From: Streptomyces sp. CNH099
Lineage (GTDB): Bacteria; Actinomycetota; Actinomycetes; Streptomycetales; Streptomycetaceae
DNA: 64,000 nt
Assembly (NCBI GenBank): GCA_000514715.1
Contig: AZWL01000011.1
Span: 158 to 64,157 of the forward strand
Reading direction: 5' to 3'
Shown here: in pieces, positions 1 through 8,807 of the stretch
How the letters are laid out: every line of letters starts with the position of its first letter
Numbering within the stretch: position 1 is the first letter of the stretch
The notes under the pieces: generated by a model
Told to the model about the DNA's origin: nothing
Databases searched by the model: none
Seen by the model: the letters and a program-made list of their open reading frames with translations, nothing else
Position numbers and translations under genes: made by a program

Positions 1-165
1 CATGCCGATCCCACCCCGGCGAAAGGGAGTCGATCACACAACGAAGAGATGGCAGGAGCCGCCCCTCCAGAGACGGCCACCGTCGCACTCCGGAACCTCA
101 CCGGCCCCGTGGCAACCCGAAGAACCTTACGGACCGACCCACTCCATGTCAAGCGCGATCAGGGG

Positions 166-744
166 TTACTCCAGGTCGGAGAGCCGCCCGCTCGCGTCGG
201 GCTGGGCGTCCTCGACGCGGCGGAGGAGTCGGGTCAGCAGGTCGCCGAGCAGGGTGCGTTCGGTCGGGGTGAGGTCCTGGAGCAGGTCCTCCTCCCACTC
301 CGTGCCCAGGCGCATGCCCGCGAGCCACTTCTCCCGGCCCAGCTCGGTGATGCCGACGATGACGCGGACACGGTTGGCCTCGTCGCGTTCGCGGGTGACC
401 AGGCCCTCGGCGACCATGCGGTCGATGCGGTGGGTCATGGCGGCCGGGGTGAGGCCGAGGCGTTTGGCGAGGTCGCCCGGGCCGAGCTGGTAGGGGGCGC
501 CGTCGAGGACGAGGGCCTTGAGCACCTCCCACTCGGTGCCGTTGATGCCGATGTCGGAGAGGTGGCGGCCGTAGGCGACGTTCATGCGGCGGTTGAGGCG
601 GCTGAGGGCCGAGACGATCTGCTCGACCTGGGGGTCGAGGTCGTGGAACTCCCGCTGGTAGAGGGCGATCTGCTCCTCAAGCGGGCTCAGCTCCTGCGTG
701 GGCGTCGGCTCGGGGTTGCTGGCCGGGGCGTCGCTGTCGGACAT
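166..744 (-). CDS. MarR-family transcriptional regulator
   Basis: A 192-residue protein with a MarR winged helix: dimerisation helix around SALSRLNRRMNVAYGRHL, recognition region LAKRLGLTPAAMTHRIDRM, then the wing around TRERDEANRVRVIVGIT. ATG 744 is preceded by a loose GGTGG; an in-frame ATG at 792 would add 16 residues but has no visible ribosome site. It is divergent from the MFS exporter gene at 880, the classical repressor/efflux arrangement, and an AT-richer palindrome (819-831) lies between them. I infer that it represses the exporter and itself and is released by a small ligand; the ligand cannot be read from the sequence. Confidence 0.85.
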   Translation of the reverse strand: MSDSDAPASNPEPTPTQELSPLEEQIALYQREFHDLDPQVEQIVSALSRLNRRMNVAYGRHLSDIGINGTEWEVLKALVLDGAPYQLGPGDLAKRLGLTPAAMTHRIDRMVAEGLVTRERDEANRVRVIVGITELGREKWLAGMRLGTEWEEDLLQDLTPTERTLLGDLLTRLLRRVEDAQPDASGRLSDLE

Positions 745-818
745 GGTGCGCAGTATTCCACCTCTCTCGTTCGCGTCGAAGTTCTCAGTCATGTAGTCTT
801 TAGCTCTGAACTTTAGTA

Positions 819-831
819 TCGAAGTCTTCGA
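819..831. promoter_or_regulatory. palindrome, candidate MarR operator
   Basis: TCGAAG-T-CTTCGA is a perfect 13-base odd palindrome in an unusually AT-rich stretch (about 790-831) between the divergent MarR and MFS genes. Position and symmetry suit a MarR dimer site; binding is inferred. Confidence 0.45.
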
Positions 832-879
832 CCCGGTAGCTCGCGGTGCCGGGTCGCACGTGCGTATGGGTGGTGAGCA

Positions 880-2193
880 GTGACACGCGAGACGGGCACC
901 GCGGCTCTTCGCCGCATCCAGGTGGGCAACGCGCTGAGTGCCTTCGGCAACGGCTTCACGGTGCCGTACACGTTCCTGTACGTGGCGCGCGTGCGGGACC
1001 TGGGGTCGACCACGGCGGGGGTCGCGCTCGCCGGGTTCGCCATGGCGGCGCTGCTGGTGCTGCCCTTCACCGGGCGGGTCATCGACCGGCGCGGGCCGCT
1101 GCCGGTGGCGCTGGGCGGTGCGGTCGCCGCGGCGGCCGGGGCGCTGTCCCTGGGGCTGGCCTCGACGGCTCCGCTGGTGCTCGCGTCGACGCTGGTCATG
1201 GGGGCCGGGATAGCCGTCATCCAGCCCGCGCTGGCGACGATGATCGTGTGGTGTTCGACGCCGGCGACGCGGTCGCGGGCGTTCGCGACGCAGTTCTTCC
1301 TCAACAACCTCGGGCTGGGCGTCGGCGGTCTGCTGGGCGGGCTGCTCGTGGACGAGGAGCACGCGGGCTCGTTCGTGCGGCTCTTCGCCATCGAGGCGTC
1401 CATGTTCCTGGTGCTCGGTGCCGTGGTCGCCACGGCGCGGATGCCGCGGCCGGTTCGGCGGGCCGCGGACGGCGTGCCGGCGGGCGAGGGGGCCCGGGGG
1501 CGGTGGCGGACGCTGCTCGCGGACCGGGCGATGGTGTGGCTGTGCGTGCTGGGCTTCGTGATGTTCTTCGCCTGCTACGGGCAGTTCGAGTCGGGTCTCT
1601 CGGCGTTCGCGGTCGAGGTCTCGGGGATCTCCCCGGCGACGCTCGGGGTGGCGCTGGCGGCGAACACCGCGGTGATCGTCGTGGCGCAGTTCGCCGTGCT
1701 GCGGCTCGTGGAGCGGCGGCGGCGCAGCCGGGTCATCGCCGCAGTCGGGCTCATATGGACGCTCGCCTGGCTGGTGGCCGGTGCGTCGGGGTGGGTCGCC
1801 GGCGGGCAGGCGATGGCGACGGCGGCGATCATCTCCACGTACGCGCTCTTCGGGGTCGGCGAGGCGATGCTGTCGCCGACCGTGGCGCCGCTGGTGGCGG
1901 ACCTGGCGCCGGGGTCGCTCATCGGGCAGTACAACTCGGTGTTCGCGCTGGTCAAGCAGCTGGCGCTGGCCATCGGGCCGGCGGTCGGCGGGTTGCTCGC
2001 GGGGGCCGGCGCGTACGGGGCGTACATCGCGATGCTCGTCGTGTGCTCGCTGGGCATCACCGTGATGGGGCTGCGGCTGGGCCGGCGGCTGACGCCGGTG
2101 CAGGACTGCCCGCGGCTCGCGGTCAGCGTCCCGGTGGCGTCGCACAAGCCGGCGGCGGCCGGTGCGGAGTCGGCGCCCGTGCCGGCCGCCTAG
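880..2193 (+). CDS. MFS transporter, drug-efflux type
   Basis: A 437-residue polytopic membrane protein with about twelve hydrophobic segments, typical length for the major facilitator superfamily. The loop after TM2 reads GRVIDRRGPLPVALGG, a form of the MFS motif A (G-x-x-x-D-R-x-G-R/x). The start is GTG 880; the N-terminus TRETGTAALRRIQVGNALSAFG runs straight into TM1. Its stop overlaps the stop of the convergent phosphatase gene by four bases. Divergence from the MarR gene suggests inducible efflux of a small toxic compound. The substrate is unknown; a permease role rather than export cannot be excluded. Confidence 0.85.
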   Translation: MTRETGTAALRRIQVGNALSAFGNGFTVPYTFLYVARVRDLGSTTAGVALAGFAMAALLVLPFTGRVIDRRGPLPVALGGAVAAAAGALSLGLASTAPLVLASTLVMGAGIAVIQPALATMIVWCSTPATRSRAFATQFFLNNLGLGVGGLLGGLLVDEEHAGSFVRLFAIEASMFLVLGAVVATARMPRPVRRAADGVPAGEGARGRWRTLLADRAMVWLCVLGFVMFFACYGQFESGLSAFAVEVSGISPATLGVALAANTAVIVVAQFAVLRLVERRRRSRVIAAVGLIWTLAWLVAGASGWVAGGQAMATAAIISTYALFGVGEAMLSPTVAPLVADLAPGSLIGQYNSVFALVKQLALAIGPAVGGLLAGAGAYGAYIAMLVVCSLGITVMGLRLGRRLTPVQDCPRLAVSVPVASHKPAAAGAESAPVPAA

Positions 2194-3995
2194 CGGCTCC
2201 CTCCGCCGGGCAGGGCGAACTCGCACCACACCGCCTTGCCGCCGCCCAGCGTGCGGCGCGAGCCCCAGCTGGTGGCGATCGTGGCGACGATGGAGATGCC
2301 CCGCCCGTTCTCGTCGCCGGGCTCCGCCTTGCGGCGGCGGGGCAGCCGGTCGTCGCCGTCGGTGACCTCGACGATCAGCCTCCGGTCCGTACGGCGCATG
2401 CGCAGCCGCATCGGCGGGGAGCCGTGCTGCAGGGAGTTGGCGACCAGTTCGCTGGCCGCCAGCACGCCCAGCTCGCGCAGCTCCGCCGGGAAGCGCCAGC
2501 TCGCCAGGACGCCGTCCGCGAAGGCGCGGGCGCGCGGGGCCGCCTCGACGCCGCCGAGGAGGTCCAGCGCCGCGCCGCGGAACAGCTCGGCCTCGCCGTT
2601 GTCCCGCAGCGGGTGCTCCAGGACCAGCACGGCCACGTCGTCGTCGTGCTCCGCGGTGACGCCGAGGGAGCGGATGAGCCGGTCGCAGACGACGCCGGGG
2701 GCGCCGGTGGCGCCGGCGAAGGCGGTGGCGAGCGCGGTGACGCCCTCGTCGATGTCCTGTCCGCGGCGTTCGATGAGGCCGTCGGTGTAGAGGACGGCGG
2801 TCGAGCCGGGCGGGAAGGGCAGTTCGGCGGAGCCGTGCACCCAGCCGCCGGTGCCGAGCGGCGGCCCGGTGGGCTCGTCGACGCGGCGGACGCCGCCGTC
2901 CGCGTCGCGGATGAGGATCGGCAGGTGGCCGGCGGAGGCGTGCACCAGGCGGCCCTCGTGCGGGTCGTGGACGGCGTACGCGCAGGTGGCGATCTGGTTC
3001 GGGTCGATCTCGGCGGCGAGGCCGTCGAGGAGCTGCAGCACCTCGTGCGGCGGCAGGTCCAGGCGCGCGTACGCCCGTACGGCGGTGCGCAGCTGGCCCA
3101 TGACGGCGGCGGCGCGGACGCCGCGGCCCATGACGTCGCCGATGACCATCGCGGTGCGGCCGCCGCCGAGGGTGATGACGTCGTACCAGTCGCCGCCGAC
3201 GGCGGCGTCGGTGCCGCCGGGCTGGTACTTGGCGGCGACCCGCAGGTCGTCCGGGTGCTCCAGCTTCTCCGGCAGCAGGCTGCGCTGCAGCGCCACCGCC
3301 GCCTCGCGCTGCAGCCGCTCGCCGGCGCGCAGCCGCTCCGCGGCCTCCACCTGGTCGGTGACGTCGGCGGCGGAGACGAGCACGCCGCCGCTCTCGCCGA
3401 CGTCGATGGGGCTGCAGGTGAACGTGTACGAGCGGGCGTCGGGGGCGCGGCGGGCCTTGACCGTGCGCGGGGTGCCGCTGCGCAGCACCTGGTCCATCAG
3501 CGGCAGCAGTCCCAGCTCGGCCAGTTCGGGGAGGGCGTCGCGGGCGGGTGCACCCGGGGAGCGGGCGCCGAAGACGGCGGCGTAGGCGTCGTTGACGTAG
3601 GCGGTGCGGTGCTCCGGGCCGTGGACGACGGCGACGGGCGCGGGCAGCCGGCCCAGGGTGGCGCTGACGGGCAGCTCGACGCCGGGGTCGACGGCGGCGT
3701 CGGCACCGGGTTGCGGGCCGGTGTCGCCGCCGCCCGTCTCGTCGCCCTGCCTGTCGTCCGCCGTACCGCCGGGGTCGCCGTCCGGGACCGCGCCGGCGGG
3801 CGGTTCCGCCGCGGCACGGCGGCCCTGCCGCCCGGCGCGGGCGGAGGGGACGGCACCGCGGAACCCCCGCGCGGCGGCGGTGCGGCGCGGGGATCCGGGG
3901 AGCCGGGGGCTCCAGCGCGTGAAGTTCAAGCGTGCCAGTCCCAGGTCCACTCGTTCGTCGTTCGTTTCGCTCCGTGCCGTTTCGTGCCCGTCCAT
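2190..3995 (-). CDS. PAS / SpoIIE (PP2C) phosphatase / HATPase_c regulator
   Basis: A 601-residue signalling protein: a low-complexity basic N-terminus, a PAS-like sensor (about 130-240, around PVAVVHGPEHRTAYVNDAYAA), a SpoIIE/PP2C phosphatase core (about 255-470, with GGDWYDV and IGDVMGRG metal-binding motifs and YTDGLIERR), and a C-terminal histidine-kinase-like ATPase (about 475-600, with SELVANSLQHG and ENGRGISIV) resembling anti-sigma kinases. Such proteins control anti-anti-sigma factors in actinomycete stress and development networks. It lies 16 bases after the NDH-2 gene on the same strand, so the two are probably cotranscribed and the PAS domain may follow redox state (inference). 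GTG 4001 is an alternative start. Confidence 0.85.
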   Translation of the reverse strand: MDGHETARSETNDERVDLGLARLNFTRWSPRLPGSPRRTAAARGFRGAVPSARAGRQGRRAAAEPPAGAVPDGDPGGTADDRQGDETGGGDTGPQPGADAAVDPGVELPVSATLGRLPAPVAVVHGPEHRTAYVNDAYAAVFGARSPGAPARDALPELAELGLLPLMDQVLRSGTPRTVKARRAPDARSYTFTCSPIDVGESGGVLVSAADVTDQVEAAERLRAGERLQREAAVALQRSLLPEKLEHPDDLRVAAKYQPGGTDAAVGGDWYDVITLGGGRTAMVIGDVMGRGVRAAAVMGQLRTAVRAYARLDLPPHEVLQLLDGLAAEIDPNQIATCAYAVHDPHEGRLVHASAGHLPILIRDADGGVRRVDEPTGPPLGTGGWVHGSAELPFPPGSTAVLYTDGLIERRGQDIDEGVTALATAFAGATGAPGVVCDRLIRSLGVTAEHDDDVAVLVLEHPLRDNGEAELFRGAALDLLGGVEAAPRARAFADGVLASWRFPAELRELGVLAASELVANSLQHGSPPMRLRMRRTDRRLIVEVTDGDDRLPRRRKAEPGDENGRGISIVATIATSWGSRRTLGGGKAVWCEFALPGGGSR

Positions 3996-4011
3996 GGTCA
4001 CATGCCCCGGC

Positions 4012-5367
4012 TCAGTCGCCGTCAGGGCCGCGACCCGACCGGGTGGCGAGTTCGAATTCCGCCCGGGGGTGCTCCAGCGAGCCGAGGGCGACGACCTCCC
4101 GCTTGAACAGTCCGGCGAGCGTCCATTCGGCGAGCACGTGGGCCTTGCGGCCCGCGGTGGGGAGCTTGCCGAGGTGGTACGCACGGTGCATGAGCCAGGC
4201 AGGGTAGCCCTTCAGCCGGTGGCCGTACACATAGGCGATGCCTTTGTGGAGGCCGAGGGAGGCGACGGAGCCGGCGTAGCGGTGACGGTAGTCGCGCAGG
4301 GGGGCGCCGCGCAGTGAGGCGGCGAGGTTGTCGGCGAGGACGCGGGCCTGGCGGACGGCGTGCTGGGCGTTGGGGGCGCAGAGGGCGCCGGGTTCCGCCG
4401 CGGTGAGGTCGGGTACGGCGGCGGCGTCGCCGGCGGACCAGACGGCGTCCTCGCCCTTGACGCGGAGGTCGGCGGTGCACAGGAGGCGGCCGTGGTCGCC
4501 GCGCGGCAGGCCGGTGGCGGCGAGTACGGGGTTGGGGCGGACGCCGGCGGTCCACACGAGGGTGCGGGTGGGGTAGCGGGCGCCGTCGCTCAGCTGGGCG
4601 ACGCGGTCCGTGCAGCTGGACAGGCGGGTCTCCAGGCGTACGTCGATGCCGCGTTCGCGGAGCCGTCGTACGGCGTACTCGCCGAGCCGTTCGCCGACCT
4701 CGGGCAGGATGCGGTCGCTGGCCTCGACGAGGACCCAGCGCATGTCCTCGGGGCGTACGCCGGTGTAGTAGCGGGTGGCGTAGCGCGCCATGTCCTCAAG
4801 TTCGGAGAGTGCTTCCACGCCGGCGTAGCCGCCCCCCACGAAGACGAACGTCAGCGCGGCCTCGCGGACGGCGGCGTCGCGGGTCGAGGCGGCGATGTCG
4901 AGCTGTTCGAGGACGTGGTTGCGCAGGCCGATGGCCTCCTCGACGGAGGTGAAGCCGATGCCGTACTCGGCGAGCCCGGGCACCGGCAGCACCCGGGAGA
5001 CGGACCCGGGCACCAGCACCAGCTGGTCGTACGCCACCTGCAGCGGCGGTTCGCCGGTCTCCGCGGTGGCCGGCGTCGCGACGCGGGCGGTGCGCCCGGG
5101 GTGGTCGACGGACGTCACCCGGCCGGAGAGCACGCGGCAGCGGGACAGCACGCGGCGCAGCGGCACGACGACGTGGCGGGGCTGGACGGAGCCGGCCGCG
5201 GCCTCGGCGAGGAAGGGCTGGTAGGTCATGTACGGGTCGGGGGCGACGACGGTGATCTCCACGGCGCCGCCCCTGAGTTCTCTGCCGAGGTGCTTCTGCA
5301 GGCGCAGCGCCGCGGTCATCCCGACGTTGCCGCCGCCGACGACGAGTACGCGCGTCGGATCCGTCAT
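4012..5367 (-). CDS. type II NADH dehydrogenase-like flavoprotein
   Basis: A 451-residue FAD/NAD(P)-dependent oxidoreductase of the NDH-2 family. The N-terminal FAD motif is VLVVGGGNVGM (residues about 6-16), the NAD motif is FVFVGGGYAGVEA (about 160), and the late FAD motif is WSAGDAAAVPD. The C-terminus has the amphipathic, basic character of peripheral membrane NDH-2 enzymes (GYPAWLMHRAYHL). It would oxidise NADH and reduce quinone at the inner face of the membrane without pumping protons. ATG 5367 is fixed by GGAGG five bases upstream. It leads a two-gene unit with the PAS-phosphatase gene. Confidence 0.87.
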   Translation of the reverse strand: MTDPTRVLVVGGGNVGMTAALRLQKHLGRELRGGAVEITVVAPDPYMTYQPFLAEAAAGSVQPRHVVVPLRRVLSRCRVLSGRVTSVDHPGRTARVATPATAETGEPPLQVAYDQLVLVPGSVSRVLPVPGLAEYGIGFTSVEEAIGLRNHVLEQLDIAASTRDAAVREAALTFVFVGGGYAGVEALSELEDMARYATRYYTGVRPEDMRWVLVEASDRILPEVGERLGEYAVRRLRERGIDVRLETRLSSCTDRVAQLSDGARYPTRTLVWTAGVRPNPVLAATGLPRGDHGRLLCTADLRVKGEDAVWSAGDAAAVPDLTAAEPGALCAPNAQHAVRQARVLADNLAASLRGAPLRDYRHRYAGSVASLGLHKGIAYVYGHRLKGYPAWLMHRAYHLGKLPTAGRKAHVLAEWTLAGLFKREVVALGSLEHPRAEFELATRSGRGPDGD

Positions 5368-5666
5368 GGCAACCTCCTGCCTGGGGTCCCGCCCGGGGCC
5401 CGCCTCCGGGCGGGGGCCGCCGCCCCCGGCCTCGGAACACTCAGAACACCCATGACGCACCGCGTTCGGACTTTTGTCCACAGGCGCGGAGAGGATTTCC
5501 GGCGCCCGGGGTGTCCGACCCGCGGCCGATCCTTATCCACAGCCCCTTCTCTCTTGACTTCTGCTGAACTATGTTCGTACGAGCCGGAGTGGCCCGACCA
5601 GACGCGCTCCGGTAAGCAGGGTGGGGAGTCTCCGGGGGGAGACTGTCATAACCGGGGGAAACAGAG
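5368..5666. other. divergent intergenic region, promoters for NDH-2 and TetR genes
   Basis: No supported gene. The region carries the ribosome site of the NDH-2 gene at its left edge and lower-G+C DNA around 5530-5590, including a TTGACT hexamer (5554-5559) that could be a -35 box for rightward transcription. No convincing -10 box was found. Confidence 0.4.
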
Positions 5667-6452
5667 ATGCAGGTTCAGAGCAGTCGTCTGTCAGCAAACG
5701 CGACAGGATCGGACACTTCGGGCGAACTGGCGACGAATGGCCGGTCGGCGCTGCGGGTCGACGCGCAGCGCAATCTTGAGCACGTCCTGCGTGCCGCGCG
5801 CGAGGTCTTCGGCGAGCTGGGCTACGGCGCCCCGATGGAGGACGTCGCCCGCCGCGCCAGGGTCGGCGTCGGCACCGTGTACCGCCGCTTTCCGAGCAAA
5901 GAAGTACTGGTCAAGCGCATCGCCGAGGCGGAGACCGCGCGGCTGACCGAGCAGGCGCGCGCGGCGCTGCAGCAGGAGGACGAGCCGTGGGCCGCCCTGG
6001 CCCGGTTCCTGCGCGCCTCCGTCGACTCCGGAGCCGGGCGGCTGCTGCCGCCGCAGGTGCTGGGCGTGACGGCGCGGGCGCCGGAGGCCGGCGAGGGCGA
6101 GCCGCGGGTGCCGCCGCAGCGGCCGTCGCCGGACGGCACGGCGGCGCAGGTCAGCACGCACGCGCACGCACCCGGCGGCACGGGTGCGGGTGCGGGTGAG
6201 CCGGGCGGCGCGGGCGCGGACGGCGGGAGCGTCGGCGGTACGGACGCGGCGGCCCTGCTCGACGTGGTCGGGCAGTTGGTGGCGCGCGCCCGGGACGCGG
6301 GGTCGCTGCGCGCGGACGTGTCGGTGTCGGACGTGCTGCTGGTGATAGCGACCGCGGCGCCGTCCCTGCCGGACCCGGCGCAGCAGGCGGTCGCGTCGGC
6401 GCGGCTGCTGGACATCCTGCTGGACGGGCTGCGGCCGCACGCGGAGGGGTGA
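5667..6452 (+). CDS. TetR/AcrR-family regulator
   Basis: A 261-residue protein with a TetR DNA-binding domain at about 35-85: RNLEHVLRAAREVFGELGY, then MEDVARRARVGVGTVYRRF and PSKEVLVKRIAE. The ligand-binding half is interrupted by a Gly/Ala/Pro-rich stretch (about 135-195) with no obvious structure, making the protein longer than the usual 190-220 residues. The N-terminal 30 residues are Ser/Thr-rich. It is divergent from NDH-2, which is a plausible target. A strong hairpin follows the stop codon. Confidence 0.82.
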   Translation: MQVQSSRLSANATGSDTSGELATNGRSALRVDAQRNLEHVLRAAREVFGELGYGAPMEDVARRARVGVGTVYRRFPSKEVLVKRIAEAETARLTEQARAALQQEDEPWAALARFLRASVDSGAGRLLPPQVLGVTARAPEAGEGEPRVPPQRPSPDGTAAQVSTHAHAPGGTGAGAGEPGGAGADGGSVGGTDAAALLDVVGQLVARARDAGSLRADVSVSDVLLVIATAAPSLPDPAQQAVASARLLDILLDGLRPHAEG

Positions 6453-6469
6453 GCCGGCCGGGCGCCCCG

Positions 6470-6493
6470 CGGGGCCGCGTCCGCGCGGCCCCG
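6470..6493 (+). terminator. GC hairpin terminator after TetR gene
   Basis: Stem of ten pairs (CGGGGCCGCG against CGCGGCCCCG) with a 4-base loop, 17 bases after the TetR stop. There is no T-run, as usual in Streptomyces. Confidence 0.6.
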
Positions 6494-6695
6494 GGGGCCC
6501 CGGGGCCGGCGTGCTCCGGCGGTGATTCCCCTTGCGGGGGCTTCGCCGACGGTGGTCCGCGTTGACGGGATCGCCCGTCAGGGTGCTTCCCGGCAGCGGT
6601 CCGGCCACCGGTTCCGTCCCGTCCCGCTCCGTCAAGCGACACGTACACCTACCCCGAAAGCATGACTCCTAGTGCGTCGTGCGCGGGAAAACCCT

Positions 6696-6767
6696 CCAAC
6701 GGGTGGTTGGCCGTCGGCAGAGGCGGCACGCCGGGCCCGTTGTGGCACGCTCACCCGACAACGGGTG
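6696..6767 (+). repeat. paired CAACGGGTG direct repeats, each in a small hairpin
   Basis: The nonamer CAACGGGTG occurs at 6698-6706 and 6759-6767. Each copy forms part of a hairpin: CCAAC/GTTGG (6696-6710) and CACCCG/CGGGTG with an ACAA loop (6752-6767). Both lie 28-100 bases upstream of the sigma-factor start, so they could be operator half sites or a structured leader. Confidence 0.4.
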
Positions 6768-6794
6768 CGACGAGTGTCTACGGGAGCTTGCGGC

Positions 6795-8807
6795 ATGGCA
6801 GTTGACGATCGGGACGATCGCGAGCGTGCCCCGGAGAGCGGCGCGGCCGGCGGCCCGCCGTCGCCCCGGACGCCCGGCCCGCAGGCCCCGGACCCCCAAG
6901 TCCCCGGCCAGGGCGGCCGTTCACCGGAGGTGGACGGCGCGGCGAGCGGCGCGGCGGATGGTGCGGCGCACGGCTCGCCGGACAGCGGCCTGCCGGGCGG
7001 CGGCCCGCCGGGCGGCATCCCGAAGCAGCGCGAGCGGCGGGACGAGGGCGTCACCGGCGCCTTCCCCTCCGACACCGAGCTGGTCTCCCGGATGCGCACC
7101 GGCGACGACAGCGCGTACGAGGAGCTGTACGAGCGGCACGCCCCGGCGGTCCGCCGCTACGCCCGCACCTGCTGCCGCGACTCGCACACCGCCGACGACC
7201 TCACCGCCGAGGTCTTCGCCCGCACGCTGCAGGCGGTCCGCGGCGGCGCCGGGCCGGAGACCGCCGTACGGGCATACCTGCTGACCACCGTGCGCCGGGT
7301 CGCCGCCGCCTGGACGAAGACCGCCAAGCGCGAGCAACTCGTCGACGACTTCGCCGTCTTCGCCGCCCAGGCCACCCGGCCGGTCTCCGACGACGACACC
7401 CTCGACCTCGGCGCCGACGTGCGGGCCATGCACGAGGCCGAGCAGTCGATGGCGGTGCAGGCCTTCCGCAGCCTGCCCGAGCGCTGGCAGACCGTGCTGT
7501 GGCACACGACCGTGGAGGACGAGTCCCCCAGCGAGGTCGCGCCGCTGCTGGGGCTCACCGCCAACGCCACGGCCGTGCTCGCGCACCGCGCCCGCGAGGG
7601 GCTCAAGCAGGCGTACCTCCAGGCGCACGTCTCCACCGCGCTCACCGCCGGCGGGGACTGCGCCCGCTACGCGGACCGGCTCGGCGCGTACGCCCGCGGC
7701 GGGCTGCGGATGCGGGCCGAGCGCGGGCTGCGCAAGCACCTGGACGACTGCGCCCGGTGCCGCGTCGCGGCCCTGGAGGTCGCGGACGTCAACTCCCGGC
7801 TCAGCACGCTGCTTCCGGTCGCGGTCGTCGGCTGGTTCGCCGCGGCGGCGGCGAAGGGTGCCGGGTTCGCGGGCATCGGCGCGGGCGCGGGCGCGGCGGG
7901 TGCCGCGGGCACGGGGGCCGCCGCGGCGGCGGGCGGCGTGGGCGTCGGAGCGGGATCCGGCGCGGCGGGCGGCGCGGCCGGTGCCGGTGCGGCGGGCGAG
8001 GGTGTCGGGGCGCCGGTCAAGGTCGCGGCCGCGGCGGGCCTCGTCGTGGCGGCGGCGGCAGCGGCGCTGGCGCTGGCGTTGTCCGGCGGCGGCGGTGAGA
8101 AGGAGCCGGTCGCCAAGCCGCCCGCCCCCTCGGCCCCGGCGCCGCCCTCCCAGGATCCGCCGCCCGCCGAGGAACCGGAGCCCGCTCCCCCGCCGCCGGC
8201 CCCGGAGCCGGCGGAACCCGCGCCGACCCCGACGCCCACCCCCACGCCGACGCCGGCGGAGCCCACCCCCGGCCCCACCCCGACGCCCACACCCACGCCG
8301 ACCCCGACCCCGACCCCGACACCCACGCCCCCGCCCCCGCCCCCGCCCAGCACTCCGCCCCCGCCCGCCCCCGAGCCGTACCGGGTGGCCGCCCTGAACG
8401 CGGACGTCTTCGGCGACGGCACGGAGCCGGAGATCGTGATGAACCGCAGCGGATGGTGGTGGCAGCGCGAGGAGTTGGGCATCGGCGGCCGGACCTACGA
8501 CCACGGCGTGACGGTGCACGCGAAGTCGTCGATGACGATCGAGCTGAACCGCTCCTGCACGCGGTACCGGGCGGCGGCCGGGATCGACGACATGATGTTC
8601 CGGGTGGGCGCGGCCCGGTTCAGCGTCTACGGCGACGACTCCCGGCTGTGGCGCTCGGACTGGGTCCGGTCGGGCGAGGAGGCGGCCGTGGCCGACGTGG
8701 CGTTGCCGGAGGGCACGGAGACGATCCGGCTCGAAGCGGAGCCGCAGCACCCGATGCACACGGGGCTGCTGTCGGACTGGGCGGACTCGGTCCTCAACTG
8801 CCGCTGA
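6795..8807 (+). CDS. sigma-70-like factor fused to transmembrane segments and NPCBM domain
   Basis: A 670-residue protein. After a disordered Pro/Gly N-terminus come sigma region 2 (about 95-165, DTELVSRMRTGDDSAYEELYERH and TADDLTAEVFART) and region 4 (about 220-280, SLPERWQTVLWHT and EVAPLLGLTANATAVL). A zinc-finger-like H-x3-C-x2-C (HLDDCARCR, about 320) follows, as in anti-sigma factors. Then come an Ala/Gly-rich stretch, a hydrophobic segment (VKVAAAAGLVVAAAAAALAL), a Pro-Thr repeat spacer (about 440-525) and a C-terminal NPCBM/NEW2-type domain (about 530-670, WWWQREELGIGGRTYDHGVTVHA). One chain therefore joins transcription factor, tether and probable sugar-binding sensor. ATG 6795 has GGAG nine bases upstream. 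Confidence 0.85.
   Translation: MAVDDRDDRERAPESGAAGGPPSPRTPGPQAPDPQVPGQGGRSPEVDGAASGAADGAAHGSPDSGLPGGGPPGGIPKQRERRDEGVTGAFPSDTELVSRMRTGDDSAYEELYERHAPAVRRYARTCCRDSHTADDLTAEVFARTLQAVRGGAGPETAVRAYLLTTVRRVAAAWTKTAKREQLVDDFAVFAAQATRPVSDDDTLDLGADVRAMHEAEQSMAVQAFRSLPERWQTVLWHTTVEDESPSEVAPLLGLTANATAVLAHRAREGLKQAYLQAHVSTALTAGGDCARYADRLGAYARGGLRMRAERGLRKHLDDCARCRVAALEVADVNSRLSTLLPVAVVGWFAAAAAKGAGFAGIGAGAGAAGAAGTGAAAAAGGVGVGAGSGAAGGAAGAGAAGEGVGAPVKVAAAAGLVVAAAAAALALALSGGGGEKEPVAKPPAPSAPAPPSQDPPPAEEPEPAPPPPAPEPAEPAPTPTPTPTPTPAEPTPGPTPTPTPTPTPTPTPTPTPPPPPPPSTPPPPAPEPYRVAALNADVFGDGTEPEIVMNRSGWWWQREELGIGGRTYDHGVTVHAKSSMTIELNRSCTRYRAAAGIDDMMFRVGAARFSVYGDDSRLWRSDWVRSGEEAAVADVALPEGTETIRLEAEPQHPMHTGLLSDWADSVLNCR

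Noticed and set aside
846..4106. Long plus-strand open frame across the MFS and PAS-phosphatase genes.
   Set aside because: Low-complexity translation, overlapping two well-supported genes in other frames.
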